A stretch of 64,000 nucleotides of DNA, from contig PBSY01000047.1 in assembly GCA_002726915.1 (NCBI GenBank), positions 1-64,000 of the forward strand, given 5' to 3'. Made by a program: the position numbers and the translations under genes. Of the stretch, positions 36,037 to 44,540 are shown piece by piece (the first letter of the stretch is position 1; each line of letters opens with the position of its first letter). The DNA is from Verrucomicrobiales bacterium (GTDB taxonomy: Bacteria > Verrucomicrobiota > Verrucomicrobiia > Verrucomicrobiales > DEV007). The notes beneath the pieces were generated by a model, which saw nothing but the letters and a program-made list of their open reading frames with translations, did not search any database and was not told the DNA's origin.

Positions 36037-36405
36037 CTACGCTGCAAAACTCTCGCCGCAGGAACAAGTCACAACCGCATTAGGATTGGTGACCTTAAAT
36101 CCGCCCTGCTGAAGGTCGTTGCTGAAGTCGAGCTCTGATCCCGTTACAAAGAGAGCACTCTTCGGGTCAATCACGACTCGAACCTCATTAGATTCCACCA
36201 TGATATCTCGATTAGCGGGACCATCAACAAGATCCATCTTATATTGAAGCCCGGAGCAGCCGCCACCGATCACAGCCACACGAAGAGCACCATGATCCAG
36301 CCTACCCTGCTTTTGGAGCAGTGAACGTAACTTTTCAGATGCTCCATCGAGCACCTTGATCAACGTTTCGTTTCCCTGTTTGTAATTCACCTCAGTCACA
36401 GACAA
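36037..36405 (-). CDS. HesB/IscA-family iron-sulfur carrier (ErpA/SufA type)
   Basis: 122-residue A-type carrier that passes Fe-S clusters to apoproteins. The three cluster cysteines are present: C50 (GGGCSGLQY), C114 and C116 (CSCGESF). Length is typical. The family subtype (IscA, SufA, ErpA) cannot be settled from this sequence. It lies alone, convergent with the DUF3147 gene and 32 bases downstream of the helicase gene start (38438 runs the other end), with the helicase upstream on the same strand separated by a start-stop gap from 36405 to 36438. SufS is encoded at 16970-18190. Confidence 0.93.
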   Translation of the reverse strand: MSVTEVNYKQGNETLIKVLDGASEKLRSLLQKQGRLDHGALRVAVIGGGCSGLQYKMDLVDGPANRDIMVESNEVRVVIDPKSALFVTGSELDFSNDLQQGGFKVTNPNAVVTCSCGESFAA

Positions 36406-36437
36406 AATTCGAACAGAGATTCACAAAATGCAAATAC

Positions 36438-38438
36438 CTACGACGAAAGCATTTCTTTCATCTGCTCAAAATAATCTGAGGCAAAATCGTCCTTTGCCGG
36501 CTCCGCCTCAAGAGTTTTATGGTCGGTCTCGATCAACTCCTCTTTATCCAGTTCCTTGAAAAAGGAACTCGGCTGACAAGGCAACTTATCCCCGTATCGA
36601 CGCCGGCTGTGACACCACGTGATCGTGAGGTCTTGTTTTGCACGGGTAATAGCCACGTAAAAGAGACGTCGCTCTTCGTCGCGGTTCCCTTCATCGACGG
36701 AGCGTGAATGGGGCATAATTCCATCCTCCACACCAATCATAAAACAGACTGGGAACTCCAACCCCTTGGAGGCATGCATCGTGATCAAAGATATACCCTG
36801 CCCACCGTCATCGTCTTCCTCCTTGTCCTGATCCAAGGCCACACTGTCAAGAAACCCGCGCAGACCGCGTTTCGACTTGGCGACGTGAGAATGCATACTC
36901 TCGATTAGTTCAGCTACATTACGTCGACGGTTATCGACTTCCTCGGGCGACTTGCAGTTCTTCTTAAGAAACACATCGTAATCAATTTCTTTGAGTAGCT
37001 CCTGAGTCATTGACGCATAGTTTGCCGAACCCGTGTTCGCGACATCGGCATACTTGTTGATAAAATCAGTAAAATTCTCGATTGCCTTTTGGGCCCGCGA
37101 AGTCAAGACCGCAAGAAACCGATTATCGTTAATCGTCTCCCAAACACTCACTTTGTGGTCGATGCTGAACTGCGTGGCGAGGGCAATCGTCCCCTGTCCG
37201 ATTCCCCGAGGTGGTGTCGCAATTACACGAAGTAAACTGACATCATCATCATTGTTGAGGAAGAGGTAGAGGTAGGCTAGAACATCCTTAATCTCCCGCC
37301 GCTCAAAGAAAGACTGTCCCCCAATCAACTTGTAAGGGACCTCAGCCTCCCGCAACGCCTCCTCCATGAGCCTTGATTGAGAATTCATACGAAACAGGAT
37401 CGCCATATCTTCGTATCGACGCCCATTCATGCGATGGCACTCCAGAATTTTGCTGATGATCCACTCAGCCTCTGTCTCAGCATCAGGCATCGCTATAAGA
37501 CTGATTTTATCTCCTTCACCCAGGCTGCTCCAAAGCGTTTTTTTCCGCCGGCCTATGTTGTGACGAATCACGCCGTTCGCCAACCTCAGAATGCGATTAG
37601 TCGATCGGTAATTCTCTTCCAGTTTTATGATCTTCGGATTTTTAAAAAAACGCTCAAAGTCAAGAATGTTAGAAATCTCTGCCCCGCGCCATCCGTAGAT
37701 ACTCTGGTCATCATCACCCACCACGCAGATATTCTGTTCGGGGCCAACGAGCAGACGGAGCAATTCCATTTGCAGGTGATTGGTATCCTGAAACTCATCC
37801 ACCGTAATGAAACGAAATCTGCGCCGCCACTCGGACTGGATATCCGGGTTCTCCTCCAACCCCTTAACCGCAAGAATAAGAAGGTCATCAAAGTCTACCG
37901 CGTTGAGCTGTTTCAACTCTGCCTGGTAGGTTCGGTAAATTTCGCTGATCAGTGAATCATCATCCTCGCTGATGGGTCGCCCCATATTTTTTGCTTGGCT
38001 TATCAGCATGTTCGCCAACTTGGCATCCATACTTTCGTCCTTACCGATTTTGCGGACGATAATGCGTTTAAGCAGTCCAATCTGGTCGCTCTGGGTATAA
38101 ATTGAAAAGGACTTCTTATAACCCAGTCTCTCGATACAACTGCGAAGAATCCGAACACAAAGACTGTGAAAAGTGCAAACCGTAACATCTTCGGCCATAT
38201 CTCCTTCGACCATATTACTGACCCGCTCACGCATCTCGTTGGCCGCCTTATTAGTGAATGTCACCGCCAGAATCTGACTGCCAGGAATATCGTTGTAGAG
38301 CATGTGGGCAACCCGCGTCGTCACGACTCGCGTTTTGCCGGTTCCCGCCCCTGCAAGAATCAAAACAGGGCCATAAACTTGCTCAGCGGCAGCGCGTTGA
38401 GGCGGGTTAAGGGCGAGAAGCCCCTCCTTGACGAACAT
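36438..38438 (-). CDS. UvrD/PcrA/Rep-type superfamily 1 DNA helicase
   Basis: 666 residues. Walker A is GAGTGKT (30-36) after LNPPQRAAAEQ (the Q motif); motif II is the VDEFQDTN segment, motif III GDDDQSIYGWRGAE, motif V TMHASKGLEFP, and motif VI RLFYVAITRA. This is a 3'-5' helicase of repair and replication. The start at 38438 is preferred because the Q motif is 10 residues after it; an upstream start would add a poor N-terminal tail. It is shorter than UvrD (720) and near Rep (673); the exact subtype is uncertain. Downstream on the same strand is the IscA-type gene. Confidence 0.95.
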   Translation of the reverse strand: MFVKEGLLALNPPQRAAAEQVYGPVLILAGAGTGKTRVVTTRVAHMLYNDIPGSQILAVTFTNKAANEMRERVSNMVEGDMAEDVTVCTFHSLCVRILRSCIERLGYKKSFSIYTQSDQIGLLKRIIVRKIGKDESMDAKLANMLISQAKNMGRPISEDDDSLISEIYRTYQAELKQLNAVDFDDLLILAVKGLEENPDIQSEWRRRFRFITVDEFQDTNHLQMELLRLLVGPEQNICVVGDDDQSIYGWRGAEISNILDFERFFKNPKIIKLEENYRSTNRILRLANGVIRHNIGRRKKTLWSSLGEGDKISLIAMPDAETEAEWIISKILECHRMNGRRYEDMAILFRMNSQSRLMEEALREAEVPYKLIGGQSFFERREIKDVLAYLYLFLNNDDDVSLLRVIATPPRGIGQGTIALATQFSIDHKVSVWETINDNRFLAVLTSRAQKAIENFTDFINKYADVANTGSANYASMTQELLKEIDYDVFLKKNCKSPEEVDNRRRNVAELIESMHSHVAKSKRGLRGFLDSVALDQDKEEDDDGGQGISLITMHASKGLEFPVCFMIGVEDGIMPHSRSVDEGNRDEERRLFYVAITRAKQDLTITWCHSRRRYGDKLPCQPSSFFKELDKEELIETDHKTLEAEPAKDDFASDYFEQMKEMLSS

Positions 38439-38529
38439 AGTAAAGGGAAGATATGGGTGCAGAATTAAAAGGCAGGCGGGCGCGGGCAACCTTCATCGGG
38501 ATACCCGGCTAAAAACTCTCGCACTGCTC

Positions 38530-39078
38530 CTATTCCTTGATCAGGCGCAACGCAAACGGATAGCGATAGATGATACCCTTGTTGGCCTCAAGTCCACCAA
38601 GAATCGCAAAAATCAAGTTGGCAACAACAGCCACCAGCCAAAGAAAGGGTGCCATACAACTTCCAAAAAAGGGAATCAAGTCTGTAGCCGTTGCAATGGC
38701 AAAACCAATGATCACCGTGATCTGAAAATTCATCGCTTCGCGCCCTTGATCTTTCACAAATGGACTTTCGTCTTTTTTAATTAGCCAGATCACCAACGGC
38801 CCGAGAATATAGGTAACCCCGCCGAGGAGGTGAACCAGCATCCCCATGATTTTTTCGTCACGGGCCGAGAGTGCGCCCCGCCCCAGCACATTTGATGAAC
38901 TAGCTTCCAGATAGGCATCAGCGGCCGTATTTGGGGCTGCTTCGTCTTGGTCTGAGTTTGGCGCAGAGCAAGCCTCTTGCCCATTCTCTGAGATAACTTC
39001 CGTTTCCTCTTTGCTTGAAACTGCGTCATCTCTGGGCGAATTATCGTCCTTTGATTTTTCGAAATCGGATTCGCTCAT
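38530..39078 (-). CDS. DUF4870 membrane protein with acidic N-terminal tail
   Basis: 182 residues from the ATG at 39078. The first about 75 residues are acidic and rich in Ser, Glu, Asn and Ala and look disordered. The DUF4870 (Tic20-like) membrane part follows, with three helices: HLLGGVTYILGPLVIWLI, a second about 130-148 (FQITVIIGFAIATATDLI) and a third about 155-175. The KDQGREAMNFQ loop between the first two helices is characteristic. Function is unknown. It is upstream of the helicase on the same strand by about 90 bases and 232 bases from queC on the other side. No operon with queC is evident. Confidence 0.83.
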   Translation of the reverse strand: MSESDFEKSKDDNSPRDDAVSSKEETEVISENGQEACSAPNSDQDEAAPNTAADAYLEASSSNVLGRGALSARDEKIMGMLVHLLGGVTYILGPLVIWLIKKDESPFVKDQGREAMNFQITVIIGFAIATATDLIPFFGSCMAPFLWLVAVVANLIFAILGGLEANKGIIYRYPFALRLIKE

Positions 39079-39310
39079 GATCTGTTTGTAATGAGTTTCC
39101 GTCGCTGTAGGCAAGCAAATTGCGGACCTCATAATCTGACTCTTCAACAGCACCCGCCGAAGAAGCTGAGAAGAATAACTGTCTAGCAAAACAACCTCAC
39201 CTCATACGTTTCGCATACCAAGTAGTTCCATGGCCACGCGGATTGTTAAGATTCCCGGTAGAGAATTAGCAGAAAAACCTCCCCTTTCTGACCAAATGTC
39301 TGCGAGTTGC

Positions 39311-39964
39311 TTACTCGTAGATCGTGGGATCGTTCAACCCAGCGATCTCAAACGCTTCCTTGCGCTCGACGCAAGTACCACACTTTCCGCAGTGACGCTC
39401 TCCCCCTTTATAGCAAGACCAAGTCCGGCTGAAGTCGACACCCAAATTCACCCCGACCGAGATAATGTCTTCCTTGCGCTGATGAATAAAGGGACGCAAT
39501 ACTTCGACGTGCGCGTAGGTGCCTGCCGCAATCGCTGCCGCCATTGGCTGCATGAACTCTTCGCGACAATCCGGATAAATCGCATGATCTCCGGAATGTG
39601 CTGCGATGACAAGTCCCTCCGACCCAATGCTTTCGGCATAACCAGCAGCGATGGCCATCATGATCCCGTTGCGAAAGGGCACCACGGTTCGTTTCATGCT
39701 GTCGGCTTCGTAGTGACCCTCTGGAATCTCACCACCGCTTTTCAGGAGGTCACTCTCAAAGAGATCGTCCATAAAATTAAGCGGAACAACGTGGTGCGGT
39801 ATCTGCAACTGTCGGCAGTGCCATGCCGCCATTGGGATTTCTTTCTCGTTGTGCTTTGATCCGTAATCAAAGCTGATCCCTGCCATCACTTTTTGGTCAC
39901 GTGACGCCAAATGCAGAGCAGTCACGGAATCCATTCCACCACTGACCAACACCACTACTTTCAT
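39311..39964 (-). CDS. queC: 7-cyano-7-deazaguanine synthase QueC
   Basis: Converts 7-carboxy-7-deazaguanine to preQ0 using ATP and ammonia, in queuosine synthesis; cytoplasmic. 217 residues. The PP-loop is SGGMDS (8-13) and the zinc site C184, C192, C195 and C198 (CYKGGERHCGKCGTCV) is complete. The start codon shares one base with the queF stop (TAATG), so the two are coupled, with queF first. queD and queE are not in the window. Nothing unusual. Confidence 0.97.
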   Translation of the reverse strand: MKVVVLVSGGMDSVTALHLASRDQKVMAGISFDYGSKHNEKEIPMAAWHCRQLQIPHHVVPLNFMDDLFESDLLKSGGEIPEGHYEADSMKRTVVPFRNGIMMAIAAGYAESIGSEGLVIAAHSGDHAIYPDCREEFMQPMAAAIAAGTYAHVEVLRPFIHQRKEDIISVGVNLGVDFSRTWSCYKGGERHCGKCGTCVERKEAFEIAGLNDPTIYE

Positions 39965-40395
39965 TACAGCTCATCGGTTCCCTGATCAGGAAAAGCCGCT
40001 GTCGCGGTCAATCGGATTCCACCGCGAGGCGAGAATTGACCCTTCACGATCATACTTCGAGGAGCGCACGCTCCCGAAAGATCATCCAAAATACGATTTA
40101 CGATATCTTCATTAAAGGACGGCGAGTTTCGAAAAGAGGCGAGGTAGTATTTAAGTGACTTGGTTTCGATGCACTTTTCTCCGGGGATATAACGAATGTT
40201 GAGATGTGCTGTGTCCGGTTGGCCTGTTACTGGGCAAAGTGAACTGAATTCTGGATAGTCGAGCTCTATCCAGTAGTTTCGATCAGCGTTTCGGTTAGGG
40301 AACACCTCAAGAATCGCTTCCTCCGGAGATCCCGGAAGTTGGTTTGTACTGTTACCCAACAGGGTAAGATCTTTCACTTGAGAGGGCTTACTCAT
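39964..40395 (-). CDS. queF: NADPH-dependent 7-cyano-7-deazaguanine reductase QueF (type I)
   Basis: Reduces the nitrile of preQ0 to preQ1. 143 residues, the single-domain (type I) size. The catalytic cysteine is C54 (SSLCPVTGQPD) with D61, one residue off the Bacillus numbers C55 and D62, and the substrate segment CIETKSLKYYLASFRN follows. It is the first gene of queF-queC and precedes queC with a one-base overlap. A 9-bp hairpin lies in its 140-base leader, upstream of which is the OmpA-domain gene on the same strand. The leader does not match a preQ1-I riboswitch. Confidence 0.97.
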   Translation of the reverse strand: MSKPSQVKDLTLLGNSTNQLPGSPEEAILEVFPNRNADRNYWIELDYPEFSSLCPVTGQPDTAHLNIRYIPGEKCIETKSLKYYLASFRNSPSFNEDIVNRILDDLSGACAPRSMIVKGQFSPRGGIRLTATAAFPDQGTDEL

Positions 40396-40427
40396 ACCAA
40401 AATTTCATTACGGACTCGAAGCTTATT

Positions 40428-40468
40428 CGGATTGGTGGAGGGGAGGTTTATTATTCACAACCAATCCG
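40428..40468 (-). promoter_or_regulatory. Hairpin in the queF leader
   Basis: A perfect 9-bp inverted repeat, CGGATTGGT (40428-40436) and ACCAATCCG (40460-40468), with a 23-base loop containing a purine-rich run. It lies about 33-73 bases before the queF start. Position suits regulation of a queuosine operon, but the A-rich tail of preQ1-I riboswitches is missing. It may also be a DNA operator. Confidence 0.4.
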
Positions 40469-40511
40469 CAGGTGAAGGAGAAATCAACTTATCACTGAAA
40501 AGTAATCGCAA

Positions 40512-40529
40512 GCCAAAGAGAACCTTGGC
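40512..40529 (-). terminator. Weak hairpin after the OmpA-domain gene
   Basis: GCCAA (40512-40516) pairs with TTGGC (40525-40529), extended by one further G-C pair beyond a mismatch. It lies 7 bases after the stop of the minus-strand OmpA-domain gene; the following bases on that strand are T-rich but interrupted. It could act as a weak terminator before the queF leader. Confidence 0.3.
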
Positions 40530-40535
40530 CCTATT

Positions 40536-41606
40536 TTATTGAGACCGAACCACAATCTCGACACGGCGGTTCAGAGCCTGGGCATCTTTGTCTCCATCAA
40601 TCGGAACTATTGGGCGACCCTTGCCCATGCCAACTACTTGGATATTAGCATCACTGATTCGTAGTTTACCTACCAACCAGCCGCGCACTGCCTTGGCTCG
40701 CTCCAAGCTGAGGCTACGATTAAACTCTTCGCCGCCGAAGCTATCTGTGTGCCCTTCGATTAGGAAGATCGCATTCGGATTTGTCTGCACGATAAACGCC
40801 AATTTCATCATGCTGAGACGGGCAGACTCCCTCAGTTCGGATTCATTATATTCAAACAGTATGTCAGTCGGCAAAGCGATCTTTTCTTCCCCGGGAGGAA
40901 GGCCTCCAGTTCGGGAAATCAGATCATCGAGACTGGAATATCCCCTGATTAGGACGTTAGAATCATTACCGAATGCTTTCGCAGCCGCACTCTGAAAAAA
41001 AGCATCGGTATCCACCGTGTTGGATAGATCATCAGTCGAATTCAGTTCAATGATGGGTTGGTCGTTAGTAACCGCCGCGGAAGAATCAATTAGCTTGTTT
41101 CGCATTTCAGCCAGATCCTTCGACAACAACTCAGAGGAAGAGATGTCAATGCTGGCTGCCATGCTCATCACTTCTCCGGGTTTCTTCGGTACTTTTGGAG
41201 GTTCATTTGAAACCATCTGAGGGGTCTCAACAGGAGCGAGACGAATGGGTTCATCTTTCATCTTCTCCATCAAGTCAAACTCGTCGAGGGAGCTGTCAAC
41301 CATATCGAGATGACTCAATTTCTCAGGTTTGGTCGGTCTTTCGTCGGGAATAAATGGTTCATCGAGAATTTCGCTGAGCTTATCCTGATCAATCATCAGT
41401 TGCTCTTTCTTTAAGCGAAAAACGATCTCTTCATTCCCAGACACCCTCTCAGTACGCTGGATGTGTCCCAAGGCAATGAAGAGGACGATATGCACGATCA
41501 CCGAAATGCAAATCGCAAGCAGAACCCACCAACCGACATTTCGGTTTTCTACCTTGAACACCGACTTGCTGTTTGCCGACGGATGCCAGTCATAGCTTGA
41601 GGACAT
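40536..41606 (-). CDS. Inner-membrane-anchored OmpA-domain protein with TonB-like N-terminus
   Basis: 356 residues. A short cytoplasmic tail is followed by a single membrane helix (about 26-48, WWVLLAICISVIVHIVLFIALG), then a long acidic and Pro/Lys-containing periplasmic linker (about 60-240). A C-terminal OmpA-like peptidoglycan-binding domain follows (about 245-355), with LIEGHTDSFGGEEFNRSLSL, the family signature, and NRRVEIVV. The front half resembles TonB/TolA in layout, while the back half is that of Pal/OmpA. There is no signal cleavage site, so it should stay in the inner membrane and reach the peptidoglycan. It probably links the two; the partner is unknown. Divergent from the gene at 41707. 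Confidence 0.85.
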   Translation of the reverse strand: MSSSYDWHPSANSKSVFKVENRNVGWWVLLAICISVIVHIVLFIALGHIQRTERVSGNEEIVFRLKKEQLMIDQDKLSEILDEPFIPDERPTKPEKLSHLDMVDSSLDEFDLMEKMKDEPIRLAPVETPQMVSNEPPKVPKKPGEVMSMAASIDISSSELLSKDLAEMRNKLIDSSAAVTNDQPIIELNSTDDLSNTVDTDAFFQSAAAKAFGNDSNVLIRGYSSLDDLISRTGGLPPGEEKIALPTDILFEYNESELRESARLSMMKLAFIVQTNPNAIFLIEGHTDSFGGEEFNRSLSLERAKAVRGWLVGKLRISDANIQVVGMGKGRPIVPIDGDKDAQALNRRVEIVVRSQ

Positions 41607-41706
41607 AGACTAATAAAGGGCAACAACCGCCCCCTCATTGAAGTTTAAACTACTTTTGAGGTTTCAGCAAAGTCTGACTCCCGCTATAAGAATCTTTTGA
41701 TCTTCC

Positions 41707-43293
41707 GTGGTGAAACCGCCCACTCTCCAGATTCTGCTTGGCTTTGACACCGATCAGCACCGTATCGGGCGGTTCTTATTTATTCGGGGAATGGGGCTGA
41801 TCTATCTCGTCGCGATCGCCTCTTGGTGGTCTCAGGCCATCATGCTAGTAGGAGAAAACGGCCTCATCCCTTCCGGTAAATTTCTTGAACTGGCAGATGC
41901 TCGACTCTCTGAGCTAGGAAGGAGCTCCTTCTTAGCCATTCCCAATATATTTTGGTGGATCGGCGCCTCCAACTGTTCGCTACACATCGCCTGCGGGCTC
42001 GGAATCATTTTGGCCGTTCTCGTCACGATCGGACGCTTTGCCGGCCCCTCCTTGATTGGCCTTTGGATTATCTACCTTTCCCTGCTGAATACTGGGGGAA
42101 TCTTCATGAGTTTTCAGTGGGATATACTGCTGCTTGAAACCGGGTTCATGGCCTGTTTTCTCACCGATTGGAAGTGGCACACGCGTTGGAAAAATCCACC
42201 CGCCCTTAATCTCGTCAATCGTATTGCCCTGGTCTGGTCTTGGCTCCTTATCGGCAAACTGATGTTCTTCTCCGGTTGGGTCAAACTGGCCTGGGCCACT
42301 CCTAATTCCCCCGAATGGTGGCCAGAGCACACCGCCATGGCCTATCACTACATGACGCAACCCATTCCCACATGGACTGCCTGGTGGGCGCATCAACTTC
42401 CTGAAGGTTTCCAGAAAGCGTCCATCTGGCCGATGTATTTCATAGAACTTGTGCTGCCCTTTTTTGTTCTGTTAGGGAAATTTGGCCGTCTCATAGCAGC
42501 AATTGGATTCGTCGCGCTTATGTTTCTCATCCTCCTAACAGGCAACTACACTTACTTCAATTGGCTCACTATTGCACTCTGCCTACCACTTGTGAACGAT
42601 CGTTGCTGGCCCCATTGGCTGCGGGAAAAACTAAAACTCAAAAAGCTCAGAAAAAGAGAGCAACTCTCTCGCCATCCCCTCATTATCCAATTATCCTGTA
42701 CTATACCCGCTTTCCTTCTCGCGTTGTTGCTCAACCTTCAGATCGTCCTCAACGATCTTCATCAGGCCCCACTCCCACTTTTAAAAAAGGACTTCACTCC
42801 GACTTGGCTGGATCAACTTCGGGCTTCAACAGCTTCATTTCATCTTGCCTCTGGCTATGGCCTCTTTCGAACGATGTCGATCGACCGGCCGGAAATCATC
42901 CTCGAAGGCAGTCGTGATGGGCTCACATGGCATGCTTATGATTTCCTCTGGAAGCCCGACCAACTGGATGAGCGGCCGCGATTCGTTGCTCCTCACCAAC
43001 CCCGGCTCGCTTGGCAACTCTGGTTTGCCGCACTGGAGCGAAAGTTTTCCTACCAGAGTCGGAATGCGGGATGGATCGAGGGACTCGTCCTTAAAATTCT
43101 CAATGGGGACCAAGGCTTCCATCAACTCCTGCGTCACAACCCCTTTCCGAACCAACCTCCAAAATTCATCCGCGCGCGCCTGTTTCTTTACGAATTCACG
43201 TCCCGGGAAGAAAGAAATCAAACAGGTGACTGGTGGAAACGCAAAGCATCGGGTATGTATCTTGCACCAGTCAGCCTTCCTCCCTCCTCATGA
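41707..43293 (+). CDS. Lipase maturation factor (LMF)-like membrane protein
   Basis: 528 residues with a GTG start. About eight to nine membrane helices cover residues 15-340, with SFQWDILLLETGFMACFL and FFSGWVKLAW, segments typical of the lipase maturation factor family; an extracytoplasmic C-terminal domain follows (about 350-528, with KFIRARLFLYEFTSREER). In animals, LMF1 is an ER protein needed for lipase folding. Bacterial members have no established role. The stop overlaps the start of the next gene (ATGA), so an HExxH protein is made with it. Divergent from the OmpA-domain gene, 100 bases away. Confidence 0.85.
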   Translation: MVKPPTLQILLGFDTDQHRIGRFLFIRGMGLIYLVAIASWWSQAIMLVGENGLIPSGKFLELADARLSELGRSSFLAIPNIFWWIGASNCSLHIACGLGIILAVLVTIGRFAGPSLIGLWIIYLSLLNTGGIFMSFQWDILLLETGFMACFLTDWKWHTRWKNPPALNLVNRIALVWSWLLIGKLMFFSGWVKLAWATPNSPEWWPEHTAMAYHYMTQPIPTWTAWWAHQLPEGFQKASIWPMYFIELVLPFFVLLGKFGRLIAAIGFVALMFLILLTGNYTYFNWLTIALCLPLVNDRCWPHWLREKLKLKKLRKREQLSRHPLIIQLSCTIPAFLLALLLNLQIVLNDLHQAPLPLLKKDFTPTWLDQLRASTASFHLASGYGLFRTMSIDRPEIILEGSRDGLTWHAYDFLWKPDQLDERPRFVAPHQPRLAWQLWFAALERKFSYQSRNAGWIEGLVLKILNGDQGFHQLLRHNPFPNQPPKFIRARLFLYEFTSREERNQTGDWWKRKASGMYLAPVSLPPSS

Positions 43294-43880
43294 ACTCTCC
43301 CGCAACCCTTCGAGTGGATCTTCAGCGCAATCGGCGCGTGATCATTCATGCCCCGGTGAATGTGGTTCAGAAGAAGAATGAAAAGCCACTCACTCGTATT
43401 CAGAAGCTTAAGATTGATTTGGCAATCACTACACTTCTCCCTTATTTCTCCCGATGGGTAGAGAAGCAGGAAAAGCTGGTCCTCCTAGACGGACGCCCAC
43501 TCAGTGAATGGGAAACGATGTGGGCCACCGAAGTTGGAGTAAAGCGCCCCGATATGGTTCGTATTCTTCCGGTGCCGCATGTGCCCACCCCAGGTTCATC
43601 TTTCACCGGCTTACTCGGCAATTTATTCGGCTTCCTTTCTGAAGGCCCCAATGGAATGGCGGTTAGCTATGGAATCTATCTGGAGGCGGCTCGAGCCACC
43701 AATCCGTCCCTGCTCGTGCACGAACTTACCCACGTGGCACAGTTCGAGCGACTCGGCGGGATCGAACCTTACCTCCGTGAGTATCTTACCCAATGCATCC
43801 GCGATGGTTACTGGGACGCGGAGCTGGAACATGAAGCCCGTAACGCCGCGGCACCGTTTACTCGACCTCCCGGCGGTTGA
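43290..43880 (+). CDS. HExxH putative metalloprotein coupled to the LMF-like gene
   Basis: 196 residues. H144-E145-L-T-H148 (LLVHELTHVAQFERLGG) is a metallopeptidase-like zinc motif, and E180/E182 in AELEHEARNAA would serve as third ligand. No signal peptide is seen. A moderately hydrophobic segment (about 105-130) may be membrane-associated. The ATG at 43290 overlaps the LMF-like stop by 4 bases. It may be a peptidase or an inactive metal-binding partner acting on the same substrate as the LMF-like protein. I do not know the family by name. Intact reading frame. Confidence 0.75.
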   Translation: MNSPATLRVDLQRNRRVIIHAPVNVVQKKNEKPLTRIQKLKIDLAITTLLPYFSRWVEKQEKLVLLDGRPLSEWETMWATEVGVKRPDMVRILPVPHVPTPGSSFTGLLGNLFGFLSEGPNGMAVSYGIYLEAARATNPSLLVHELTHVAQFERLGGIEPYLREYLTQCIRDGYWDAELEHEARNAAAPFTRPPGG

Positions 43881-44045
43881 CCGTTTTTTCTCTAAACTGG
43901 CCTCCGTCGCCGTCCGTTCTTGGACTGCCTGAGATACTAGCTGTATACCGCCGCTTCAACGGCTGTCAGCTAAAGGCACTCTCGTAACATCCAAGAGCAT
44001 TTAGCCGCTTGTCATCACAATAGGAATCATTCAACATATGTATGC

Positions 44046-44525
44046 ATGGAATCGCACGAAATTCTTAAGGAAGCATTCGGCAGTGCTAAGACCAGCCCCA
44101 AGGAAATTGCTTCGGAACTGGGTGTCTCGCTCTCACTAGTTTACAAGTGGGCGCAGCCAAATAGCGAGACTGGGTCCGGAAGCCGCAATCCGCTTGACCG
44201 AATCGCCACCCTCATAGATTTGACGCAGGATCCCGGGATCTGCGAGTGGCTTTGCCAAAGCGCTGGAGGGTATTTCGTGCGCAACCCCAAGAGTGAGTGC
44301 GAAGAAGGCTACGAAGTTGTCCCCGCGACCCGCGCCATCGTGCAGCAATTCGCTGGTCTCCTCGACGTGGTTTCCCGCGCAGCGCAGGACAACACTATCA
44401 CCCCGGACGAATCGGCCGAAATCCGTATCGTATGGGACCGACTCAAAGCTTTTTGCGAAGGATTCGTCCGTTGCTGCGAAGAAGGTGATTTTGAGCAGAT
44501 CAAGAAAGAACTGGGTCAGTCATAG
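44046..44525 (+). CDS. CII-like helix-turn-helix regulatory protein
   Basis: 159 residues. An N-terminal helix-turn-helix is clear (about 17-36, SPKEIASELGVSLSLVYKW), and the remainder is helical with NPLDRIATLIDLT and GGYFVRNP. The overall layout resembles the phage regulatory CII protein family, but no phage genes are near. It is 15 bases upstream of alr on the same strand, so it is likely co-transcribed and may respond to cell-wall state or merely share the promoter. No cofactor-binding domain is recognised. Target unknown. Confidence 0.75.
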   Translation: MESHEILKEAFGSAKTSPKEIASELGVSLSLVYKWAQPNSETGSGSRNPLDRIATLIDLTQDPGICEWLCQSAGGYFVRNPKSECEEGYEVVPATRAIVQQFAGLLDVVSRAAQDNTITPDESAEIRIVWDRLKAFCEGFVRCCEEGDFEQIKKELGQS

Positions 44526-44540
44526 CGTAGCCTCCTCCTC

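Noticed and set aside
40396-40535. preQ1-I riboswitch before queF
   Set aside because: The loop contents and A-rich tail required for that class are absent.
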